A DNA stretch of 12,866 nucleotides, taken from positions 32,090,698-32,103,563 of the forward strand of contig CAIIXF020000007.1 in the NCBI GenBank assembly GCA_903813345.2, in the 5' to 3' direction. The position numbers and the translations under genes were made by a program. The notes beneath the pieces were generated by a model. That model was given only the letters and a program-made list of their open reading frames with translations. It ran no database searches and was not told the DNA's origin. This document shows, one piece after another, positions 1 to 7,269 of the stretch (positions are counted from its first letter, which is position 1; each line of letters opens with the position of its first letter). Origin of the DNA: Owenia fusiformis. Its lineage: Eukaryota; Annelida; Polychaeta; Sabellida; Oweniidae.

Positions 1-19
1 AATAATAATAAAGAAAACA

Positions 20-156
20 GGCAAAAACAATAGACTCCAGATTTTCAATCTGGAGTCTAATAAGAATACTGGCAAAAACAATAGACTCCAGATTGACATC
101 TGGAGTCTAATAATACAAAATGGCATAAAATGTATATATGGCAAAAACATTATGCC
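20..156. repeat. Three-unit hairpin repeat array in intron
   Basis: Three units each carry the word GGCAAAAAC (at 20, 71 and 140) with an inverted repeat beside it. Unit 1 has a perfect 13-bp stem (31-43 with 47-59) and a 3-nt loop. Unit 2 has a perfect 12-bp stem (82-93 with 98-109) and a 4-nt loop, built on the same TAGACTCCAGAT arm. Unit 3 has an unrelated stem (122-133 with 147-156, two-base bulge) that encloses GGCAAAAAC. The array lies about 50 bp below the donor of the 206-365 exon, so it would be transcribed in the host intron. Function unknown. Confidence 0.85.
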
Positions 157-205
157 TTAGGTAATAAGCCAACCTATGGAAACCTACAGTACATACTTAA
201 CTTAC

Positions 206-365
206 CTATTGCATTTTCTGATGCTATTTTCTGATCTTTTATTTCTCGTTCATAATTAAGTTTCTGCATTTCTAGTTCATCTTTGTATCTCTCTTCCAAG
301 TTATTCACAAACTCATTGTGACTTGATTTCTGCTCACTCAACCGGTCTTTAAGCTGGTCTTCCAT
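206..365 (-). CDS. FLACC1: FLACC1-like coiled-coil protein, exon d (partial gene)
   Basis: This is an internal exon of 160 nt. The acceptor is a pyrimidine-rich ...ctttag just above 365 and the donor GTAAGTTAAG starts at 205. It begins in phase 0 with MEDQLKDRLSEQ and ends after one base of a Gly codon, so the next exon lies beyond the left edge. Translation from 365 is dense in E, K, Q and L with heptad-like spacing (NLEERYKDELEMQKL), typical of a coiled coil. The first codon is ATG, but it is probably internal, because the upstream exon 873-966 joins it in frame. In human FLACC1, as recalled, the coiled coil has similar LE..Y...L elements at the same distance from the LEEQISELT motif. The protein would be a structural component of the sperm flagellum if the family assignment holds. 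Exon borders are secure; the family name is less so. Confidence 0.75.
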
Positions 366-872
366 CTAAAGAGTAAAGTAAAAGCATGTATGTACTCTAC
401 CTTTCTCTGCATTTACCTTTAAAAAGTATTTAGCAGCATTTGCATTTGAAGTAGAAGTAAACATAGTTTAGTGTGTTCATGTTTACCCAGTGTGTCATGT
501 AGTTGCTATGGCACTGTGAGTTTGTAACAAAATACATGTATTGTCTTATTTACATTGTAAAAACAATTGCAAATCAGGAATTGTACGTTTGAGTAATGGC
601 CCCCTGACAGGAAGTTGTTATTCAAGATTTACCACATATTACTTTGATGGAACTCTTCAAACTGGTAACAAATTGTTGAAGCCTTGGACGCACGACTTTT
701 CTTTTTCCATAATTTCATGAGAATTAGGCAGAATTATCACAATCTTTTAGGTAAAAATGTGTATCAACAACAAAATCTAAGCATTTGCGAATGAATAGTT
801 CATGAGACACCAGAATAATCGACTTACAATTCCTTACTTTTGTAACAAAAATATTTAAATACCACAACATAC
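366..872 (-). other. Intron between coiled-coil exons
   Basis: This 507-bp intron runs from donor GTATGTTG (starting at 872) to the acceptor ending at 366. It is AT-rich, with no reading frame, repeat or RNA gene that I can support. Confidence 0.7.
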
Positions 873-966
873 CCTTCTCCTGGTGTCTTTATGGTTCAGC
901 TTTTCCTCCTCTAGGTACAGAGTGAGATCATTTATCTGTTCTTGTAACTGAGCAATCAAAGATTCC
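873..966 (-). CDS. FLACC1: FLACC1-like coiled-coil protein, exon c
   Basis: This is an internal exon of 94 nt, with acceptor ACACTTTCAG ending at 967 and donor GTATGTTG starting at 872. Its first base completes a codon begun in the exon at 10795-10940 (AG + G = Arg). It then reads ESLIAQLQEQINDLT and on to HKDTRRR, ending in phase 0, and joins exon 206-365 without a break. The LQEQINDLT stretch followed by E/K-rich heptads matches my recollection of LEEQISELT at the start of the FLACC1 coiled coil. The matching phases on both sides are the main evidence that this exon belongs to the same gene as those at 10795-10940 and 206-365, despite a 9.8-kb intron upstream. A decayed copy of its 5' half lies just upstream at about 1015-1072. 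Confidence 0.75.
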
Positions 967-1014
967 CTGAAAGTGTATTTCAGATTTTGAATTGAAAGTG
1001 CACATGAACATTTT

Positions 1015-1072
1015 ATCTTTTGTATTCATGAAATGATTTATTTAATCTAGTAACTTGGCAATCAGGGATTTT
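1015..1072 (-). pseudogene. Relic duplicate of exon c
   Basis: On the minus strand a preserved acceptor (GTTTCCAG, ending at 1073) is followed by KSLIAKLLD*INHF. The live exon starts ESLIAQLQEQINDL in the same phase. Nucleotide similarity continues across the acceptor and covers about 55 bp, at a spacing of about 106 bp. A TAA stands where the live exon has CAG (Gln). Below about 1025 the similarity fades. This looks like a tandem exon duplication of which the upstream copy has died. Chance similarity is unlikely, because sequence, acceptor and phase all agree. Confidence 0.65.
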
Positions 1073-1079
1073 CTGGAAA

Positions 1080-1870
1080 CGTAAAAAAAGATGACCCATC
1101 ATTAAACCTTGGATGATCTTCATGATCCAGAAGGTAAGCATTTTACCCTTAAACAAAATATTTTTTCTTTTGCAATAATGGATATACATGTATTTTTTCT
1201 CTCCTATCAATATCCAACATATGCTTTACAAAATGCAAGAGGATTTTTCAAAAAGCTAAACCCTTATTATCAACTTCCAATCCATTCTTTGCAATTTTGG
1301 AAATCTAGATATAGGGAATGGACTGAATTGCTATTACTTCATATCTCATTGTGTATTTATAAGTCTCAAACCATTGTACAAGGGTTGTGCTCAAGCTTCG
1401 TTGGTTGGAGTGATCAAGCATTTGAAGCAATTGATTTCTTATGCCAGTCACATCAATTTTTTTAATAATATAATCAATAAGACAGTGGAACATGGGGACT
1501 AACATGTAACCTTGAAGAAACTGAGTTAAATTATTGGCTATTTGGGAAGAGGGGCACAGTGACGTGAAGCATTGGTGGCATGACAAGAGCTCTTCATTGA
1601 GCCTGCCATGAGACGTTATTTTGTCAATTTTACCTCTGACTACCAATGGTTCTGGAAGGAGAATAATCACATGTTTTGTGAAAGCTGCTTGATAGTGTCC
1701 CGGGGATAGTGTGATGGTAAAAGGGGCAATGTATACCAAGACTCACCAGTTTTTCCTTTTTGATATGAGAGCAGGTAGAGAAAGTGGAAATCTACAGGAA
1801 AGTAACAGAATGTAGGAAGCAAGATACAGTATATGGAAAAAGAATATGTGTATCTATGTTTGTACAATTG
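1080..1870. other. Intron stretch without supported gene
   Basis: This lies between the relic exon and the 3' end of the nested gene. Frames of 118 codons (+) and 144 codons (-) overlap in 1109-1739. Neither shows a domain, a repeat or a codon pattern that I recognise, and they overlap on opposite strands. Treated as non-coding. Confidence 0.5.
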
Positions 1871-1876
1871 CATTCA

Positions 1877-1904
1877 TTTATTACATGTAGATCTACACTT
1901 TATT
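1877..1904 (-). terminator. Poly(A) signals of the nested gene
   Basis: Two canonical AATAAA hexamers read on the minus strand, at 1899-1904 and 1877-1882, some 110-135 nt past the stop codon of the 1064-codon frame. A third AATAAA overlaps the last codons (2021-2026). The cleavage site cannot be fixed from sequence. Confidence 0.5.
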
Positions 1905-2011
1905 ACAAAAACAATCCTTATTTTGTACCAATTCACTGTTCACGATCCATCTAATTTCTATTTTCTGACCCACATGTCTAGGTTTGAGTGTTGGGGTCAT
2001 GTAATTAAGAC

Positions 2012-5000
2012 TCAACTTGATTTATTTTTCCAATAATGGAACAGTGCATTAACATTAGGTTCTGAGTGGTCTATAAAGGGAAGGCACAAGTAGCCTGATT
2101 TCAGTCTATCATTGTTGCTAATATGGGTTGCCATATCTTCACATGCCTCTATATTAATAATAGGAGGTAATAGAGAAAGGTCATTCCCTTTGTGCACCCC
2201 TTCATCATTATTTTGTTTCCCTATAGGGATGTTCATTCTGTGCTGTAATGAAGGATAGATCAAGTATTTGGGCAGAGGCATTTCTATCTCTGAATCCACC
2301 ATAATATGTGGGAGATCTTGATCAGGTGTTTCAATGATGCATGTCTTGTGTGGAGTATCCAGGTCATATGCTACAGCCTCAGGGATGTCAACACCATGTA
2401 TGGTTTGATCATCATTTTCTATATTCAGGGTTTTCATGAGGGCTGGGTGGGCTGCATATTTGTGGTACATATGCTGAACATCAATGTCATCATCAACTAT
2501 AAACTCTGGAAGTGTTCTGTCTGGTTCAATGATGATATCAGGCAGAGAGGAGTCCCTTCTATCATTTTGTTTGACAACATGATCACCATCTCCATAGTAA
2601 TCTACAGGTCTCTCTTCAATTATATACAACTTTTGTTTTGAAAGGTCAGACATGTCAAACATGGATTTAGAATAGACCGTGTCTCTTAATGATGAGATTC
2701 TTTCAGAAAGGGTAGTAGAACCAAGACTATGGCTCCGTTGCCTTCTTGTTGAAGCACTCACTGTTTCATCATAGATTTTTAAACTTTTTCTTCTTTCCTC
2801 TGTGCCATGATTCATTTGTTTCCTTATGTCATCATATATGTTAGCTGATGCAAAAGTAGTCTCCTCTTTAGAAGATGTGCTACTTTCTTCATCTGATTCT
2901 GTTTCGTTGTTTTTTTCAGCTTCATTGTTCATTTCCTTTTCATAATCAGTTTCTTCATCATCATTAACTTTAGTCTCATTATATATCTTTGCTGTACTGT
3001 CAATCAGGTCTCTGTCATGGCCTTTGTCATTAGTATAGTCTTCTTGTATCAATTGGCCAGTCTTGCCCAGATAGGATTCGACTTCTTTAACTTGGAATGA
3101 TATAACAGTCTCATTCGATTTAATAGACCTTGTCTTTGAGGTTTTTGGTCTTTTCTTCATGATGCCAGTCTGATTCACATTATGCTGTGTATCTGTTATA
3201 TTGTCAGAGCTCTCTTGAATCACATGATGTTTTGATTCATAGTCACGTGAGATTAATCCTTCTTGTGGTTCACTTTGGTCATTCAGGCTCATATAAGATT
3301 GGACATCCTGAACTAGGTATGGTTTATCTGCCACATTTGATACAATAGGCCTTTGTCTCGTTGTTTTTGATGTTTTTGGTCTTCTCTTCATAATGATAGT
3401 CTGGTTCACATTAGGTTGCCCATCAATGTTATTTTCATCATTTTTGCTTTGTTTGACCATAAGTTTCTTGCTAGATTTTCTCTTCTTCATCAACTTCCTT
3501 TGTCTGGAATTTTTATCCCATGTGTGATTTTGATTATTTGGGAATGCATCTTCTTGTATTGGAAAGCTGTTCTTGTGTTCCAGCATTTTATCTGCTGGGA
3601 GTGCTACTGGGACCTCCATGTTCTTCTGCTTCAGGATCAGAGTTTGACTTGTATTTATCGGCCTCCTTCTTCTTGGTTTAGGGGATTTAGGTGCCTCAGG
3701 TGTGATAGAATTCTTATTCTTAATAATCACCTTAGGAACCTTTGGAGTAAAACTTGATAGGTGAATATCCATTTCTGAATCACTCATTCCATCAAAGTCA
3801 CTTTCAGATTCAGAATTTCCTGGTTTAAGATTAGGAAGTACATAATATGAGTTTTTATCAAGGAAGGATTTTGGGGCTTCATTTATGTCTGTTGGAGTAT
3901 TTTCTCTTCTATTCACTTTTATAGGTGTATTGCTGCTGTAAATGGTTTCATTTTTTACTGATCTATGCCGTTCACCAGTGTTTTCCTTTCCTTGATTATT
4001 GGTATTATTGTTAATAGCATAAACCTTTGGCTGTGCATCTATTTCTGAAGTAGGACTTTTTGTAAATGATGGTAATCCAACCATACCAGGATTCAGAGTT
4101 CTAGTCCTCCCTTGAACATTCTCAGTTTGATCTGAAGAAAGTGAAACTTGAACAGATTTTCCAATAATGTTTGCTGTGTCTTTAAATTCCTTCTGATCTT
4201 GCCTTGGGTTTGTATTCTTTTGAAATGTCCTCCGAGGTGATGTTGGTGGTCTTGGTGATTGCACCCGTTGATCATCTCTGTGATAGACCTTACTGGATGT
4301 ACCATAGTATCTAATAGGCTCCTGTTTTGACAAGATCCTATCTATTTGAGACAGAATTTCACGATCCTTTTTAACAGTTTCTGACTTTTCTGATTCTCTT
4401 GGTGTATCTCTCCATTCAAACCCAGTATAGTTATACCAGTATTTAACACCACATCCAGATGACATTATGAACATTTTCTCCCTGTTCTTATCCACATGGA
4501 TGGCTTTCATTGGTTTTCTTATTGGCTGTTGAAACCTGGGGCTTAATCTTCCCGAACTTGGTTTTGCAATATGGTGCACATCTAATGACTCGGTTAGTTT
4601 ATCAATGGGTCCATCTTTTTGCCGTATGTTATAAGATTTCAGGTTGCTGTTCACATGAGCTAAGGTGTGTTTCCTATAGGATAATGGTCTTAACATTGGA
4701 ACTGCCTTCTCACTGGCGATTTTTGGCATTCTAACTTGTTCAGAACTACTTTGACTTCTTCTATTAGGCCCTGGTAATCCCTTTGTTTTCAAGTGAGAAA
4801 CATCAAATTCTGTTAACTTTGGTTTCGAATCCACTGCCCATTCACTATGGATCTTAGGGCAACGTTTAACGCGAGCTGAAGCGGATCTGACCAAGTTCTT
4901 GTCTGTTTTTCCTAATTCAGTCTTCACAGTCAAATTTTGAGTCCTCAGCTCAGGATCCGATATGGACTTCTTCGACAATGGCTCAGACATGTTCCTTTTG

Positions 5001-5206
5001 ATATGCGGCATTTTTTGAGATGAGAAAGATTTTGAAATTACTTTTGTTAACCCATTGTCTTGGAGATATTTCAGAGTTACCATATCAGATGGTGATTGTT
5101 TAGCGCTTTCCCGCTTCTGACATTTTTCATTTATGTGCTCCTGGAATGATTTTTTCACAAGTGGTGTGTTATTAACACCAGAATTTCTTTGTGGTGTGTC
5201 CTTCAT
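2012..5206 (-). CDS. Nested intronless gene, 1064-aa low-complexity protein
   Basis: An uninterrupted frame of 1064 codons is far longer than chance allows in such AT-rich DNA. The start is the first ATG after an in-frame TAG 18 nt upstream; the stop is TGA at 2012-2014. I do not recognise a family. The N-terminal ~500 residues are basic and rich in Ser, Pro and Arg. An aromatic block (KYWYNYTGFEW, residues 255-265) is followed by EILSQIDRILSKQEPIRYY, the most domain-like part. Candidate nuclear localisation clusters are KPRRRRP (510-516) and RKLMKKRKSSKK (570-581). SESESDFDGMSDSEMD (465-480) and 748-783 are acidic and CK2-like. RRQRSHS (821-827) resembles a basophilic-kinase or 14-3-3 site. 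Two internal duplications are listed separately. There is no signal peptide or membrane segment. It lies inside the host intron on the same strand. It is probably a real gene; a retrogene or lineage-specific orphan is possible. Confidence 0.8.
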   Translation of the reverse strand: MKDTPQRNSGVNNTPLVKKSFQEHINEKCQKRESAKQSPSDMVTLKYLQDNGLTKVISKSFSSQKMPHIKRNMSEPLSKKSISDPELRTQNLTVKTELGKTDKNLVRSASARVKRCPKIHSEWAVDSKPKLTEFDVSHLKTKGLPGPNRRSQSSSEQVRMPKIASEKAVPMLRPLSYRKHTLAHVNSNLKSYNIRQKDGPIDKLTESLDVHHIAKPSSGRLSPRFQQPIRKPMKAIHVDKNREKMFIMSSGCGVKYWYNYTGFEWRDTPRESEKSETVKKDREILSQIDRILSKQEPIRYYGTSSKVYHRDDQRVQSPRPPTSPRRTFQKNTNPRQDQKEFKDTANIIGKSVQVSLSSDQTENVQGRTRTLNPGMVGLPSFTKSPTSEIDAQPKVYAINNNTNNQGKENTGERHRSVKNETIYSSNTPIKVNRRENTPTDINEAPKSFLDKNSYYVLPNLKPGNSESESDFDGMSDSEMDIHLSSFTPKVPKVIIKNKNSITPEAPKSPKPRRRRPINTSQTLILKQKNMEVPVALPADKMLEHKNSFPIQEDAFPNNQNHTWDKNSRQRKLMKKRKSSKKLMVKQSKNDENNIDGQPNVNQTIIMKRRPKTSKTTRQRPIVSNVADKPYLVQDVQSYMSLNDQSEPQEGLISRDYESKHHVIQESSDNITDTQHNVNQTGIMKKRPKTSKTRSIKSNETVISFQVKEVESYLGKTGQLIQEDYTNDKGHDRDLIDSTAKIYNETKVNDDEETDYEKEMNNEAEKNNETESDEESSTSSKEETTFASANIYDDIRKQMNHGTEERRKSLKIYDETVSASTRRQRSHSLGSTTLSERISSLRDTVYSKSMFDMSDLSKQKLYIIEERPVDYYGDGDHVVKQNDRRDSSLPDIIIEPDRTLPEFIVDDDIDVQHMYHKYAAHPALMKTLNIENDDQTIHGVDIPEAVAYDLDTPHKTCIIETPDQDLPHIMVDSEIEMPLPKYLIYPSLQHRMNIPIGKQNNDEGVHKGNDLSLLPPIINIEACEDMATHISNNDRLKSGYLCLPFIDHSEPNVNALFHYWKNKSS
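2228..2545 (-). repeat. Duplicated LP-x-I-x-V-D motif in nested protein C-terminus
   Basis: Residues 888-929 (nt 2420-2545) and 955-993 (nt 2228-2344) align: IIIEPDRTLPEFIVDDDIDV against CIIETPDQDLPHIMVDSEIEM, then HPALMKTLNI against YPSLQHRMNI. A short third echo, LPPIINIE, is at residues 1013-1020. The repeats are strongest at Ile/Val, Pro and acidic positions, like a small beta-strand-rich or peptide-binding repeat. No known domain is recognised. Confidence 0.7.
3068..3412 (-). repeat. Duplicated VNQT-IMK-RPKTSKT motif in nested protein
   Basis: Residues 599-640 and 676-713 (nt 3287-3412 and 3068-3181) are copies of one unit. NVNQTIIMKRRPKTSKT and NVNQTGIMKKRPKTSKT are followed by VQDVQSYM and VKEVESYL. 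The DNA is also clearly similar over about 45 bp, so the duplication is fairly recent. A degenerate third copy, NTSQTLILKQK, is at residues 518-528. The basic RPKTSKT core could be a phosphorylated or polyanion-binding element; this is inference. Confidence 0.8.
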
Positions 5207-5283
5207 TGCTATAGACTTTCTCTAGGTCCTTGTCAACACTATTCCAAAGACATCAAGTCCTATTGTCTTGTAAAGTTCACATT
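5207..5283 (-). promoter_or_regulatory. Possible 5' UTR of nested gene with splice acceptor
   Basis: On the minus strand a strong pyrimidine tract (CTTTTCTTTTCTTCTGCTGC) leads to ...ATGTAG ending at 5284. The nested transcript may therefore start at an unseen upstream exon and enter here. The leader would contain a minimal ATG-TGA and a four-codon ATG...TAG, then the in-frame TAG and the coding ATG. If instead the exon at 10795-10940 splices here, the host frame would stop almost at once (Arg-Met-stop). No upstream exon or core promoter could be identified. Confidence 0.35.
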
Positions 5284-5299
5284 CTACATTTAGATCCAA

Positions 5300-5890
5300 G
5301 CAGCAGAAGAAAAGAAAAGTATAGATGACAGTTTGTACAAGAAAGAGAAAGAAAGGGAAAGAGAACTATTATGACACCATAGACATTTGCTTTATCTTTA
5401 ATCATACTTAAGATTCAATGAAATATAAAATGAAACTATTGCAGTGTAATAATACATAGTACATGTGCTATGTTCATTCTAAATGAAATTATATCATATC
5501 ATTATTACATCATATATCATTATTTATCTAATCGCTATAGTTACATATAAAATAACATAGCATACATCATTCAAAAATGATATGTGACACAGTGATACTT
5601 GACCTATGTGTACATCAGTGATATGTAAAAATGATATGTGACCTCCTGGAATTATAACTGACAAACAAGTGCTCTGTGATATGGGACCCACAAAAGTGAT
5701 ATAGGACTCATAATACATGTATAATTAATTTAATGTGGATATGCAGTTGACACAGATTCAAAGAACATATTTTGATCAATAGAATTTGGCAGACATCATG
5801 AGTATTTAGGTATAATTTAAAGACAGCTCAAGCTCAGAAAAAACTTCATTACAATGAGAATCAAAATGACAATAAGCATGGCTTTCTAGA
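5300..5890. other. AT-rich intron stretch with simple and degenerate repeats
   Basis: A purine run (AAGAAAG-type) is at about 5300-5366. AT-rich ATCATAT-type sequence is at 5490-5525. Four or more degenerate TGATATGTGAC-like words occur at 5575-5705. A near-palindrome, ACATAGTACATGTGCTATGT, is at about 5455-5474. No gene is supported. Confidence 0.5.
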
Positions 5891-5896
5891 CAGTAA

Positions 5897-6088
5897 AGAG
5901 ATTTCACAACTCACTTATAGCATGTTTATCATTCCCATATAGTCTATAAATGATGAATCATTTGATTAAGCCATCATTTATTGGGCAGCTCTATACGTCT
6001 TTAAGTGTGATATTCTTACGTGTAGACGACAATTTATATATTTATACAGGAACAATAAACATGCTATAAGTGAGTTGCAAAATCTCTC
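5897..6088. mobile_element. Small inverted-repeat element, MITE-like
   Basis: Arms of 40 bp (5897-5936 and 6048-6087) are reverse complements with about five mismatches, sharing CAACTCACTTATAGCATGTTTAT-type sequence, around a 111-bp AT-rich core. A TAA lies directly outside the left arm, and another lies one base outside the right arm. This would suit a 3-bp TWA target duplication of the PIF/Harbinger type, but three AT-rich bases are weak evidence. There is no coding capacity. Confidence 0.6.
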
Positions 6089-6089
6089 T

Positions 6090-6610
6090 AATAAATACAT
6101 GAAAATACATGTACTTCAAAGATATTATATACTGCTTCTAAGTTGAAGAAAGCTGGAGAATCCATTCATTTGATAACCATGTAATAGTATGAAGCAATAT
6201 CATGTACTGGAATATAAGCATAGGGCTGTCTGTTCATGGGATGAATAAGGCTAGACTAATTATAAATCCTTTATTGATTGCATTAAGACTCCTAGAGATA
6301 TTGTTTCTCCTTGTATCAATTAAACTAAATGTTGTATTAAATCATCTCCAATCCAGGTTAAGAGGATCTGTCCTCCAATTATAGGTTCCTGGTTATTAGG
6401 AAGTTAATTGCAATGTTGCAAATCAGACACACCCGCACTCATCCATAGTTTGATTTGGAATCTGGTTCATTTCATTGAATGCGCACATACCCTGTCATTT
6501 TACATTAACATGTGTTTTGGATGAGCTATCCCAATGGCACAACCACATGCACAACCACATGGACAGTTCAACTTATTGGTAAAATATCTCATTTAGCTTT
6601 AGCCCAGTCA
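6090..6610. other. Intron stretch, nothing identified
   Basis: AT-rich sequence with no convincing frame, RNA or repeat. A 60-codon plus-strand frame at 6202-6384 has no recognisable feature. Confidence 0.5.
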
Positions 6611-6611
6611 A

Positions 6612-6860
6612 TAATGGCCCGATAGTTCACGATCATATATATTCTTAGATTTTCGGCACATAGACTAATGTGGATATTCTAAAAATTTTGATCCGCATTG
6701 CCAAGCACGAATCGCATTCCTTCATGGTGAAAATTCAAGATGGCCGCCAAAATTGTCGACAATTATATAATATTCATTTGATAATTCTTTTAATTCCCTT
6801 TATTCAATAAAATGTGGTTAGTTAGTGTTTCGCAATATCAATTGATAATATTTCTACCCT
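6612..6860 (+). repeat. Left terminal inverted repeat of 3.7-kb element
   Basis: Starting at GATAGTTCACGATC (6621), this arm matches the reverse complement of the sequence ending at 10315. The first 33 bp are identical, and about 94% identity holds over roughly 130 bp up to the GATGGCCGCC block (6739-6748). Weaker similarity (TTTATTCAATAAAATGTG, then ATATTTCTACC) extends to about 6860. An ATGG/CCAT pairing suggests that the repeat starts a few bases further out, near 6612. Confidence 0.85.
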
Positions 6861-7195
6861 GAAAAATATTTAAATTATCTAAAAAGAAGATTTGGGTTGT
6901 TCAGTACCACCCATTGTTAAGATTACGTCAAAATTTTCGGTAAATCATTAAATTATGTTTTAGTAGAAACTGATTCCTTTCCAAACAATATTTGGATAAA
7001 CACATAATGAAGAATGTCTCCCTATTTGTGAAATTGTTCAAAATCAAAACTGTGTTTTATAATATATTGAAGTATTGAAGTAAGCTTGTAATAGTTTGGA
7101 GAGCCAAGATTTGTATCATGTACCATGCATAATAAAAAACTATAGTATTAATTTACAGTAGAATGCCAACTCTAAGTTGTCAACCATATAAATTT

Positions 7196-7206
7196 GGGGG
7201 GGGGGG
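7196..7206 (+). repeat. Poly-G run
   Basis: Eleven consecutive G are followed closely by TAAATAGGGGG. It stands out in AT-rich DNA and lies just past the end of the decayed internal gene. It is probably a slippage-prone mononucleotide tract. Confidence 0.9.
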
Positions 7207-7269
7207 TAAATAGGGGGTATCTTGCAGTTTATATAGTATTGTCATATTTGAACCCTTACTTTAGTTATT

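Noticed and set aside
1109-1739. Overlapping frames of 118 codons (+) and 144 codons (-)
   Set aside because: They overlap on opposite strands, show no recognisable motif or repeat, and lack splice or promoter context. I could not align the minus frame with the family seen at 7270-8919.
2012-5206. Reading the long frame as an internal exon of the FLACC1-like gene
   Set aside because: It has an in-frame stop just upstream of its ATG and its own stop and poly(A) signals, while the flanking host exons join to each other in phase without it.
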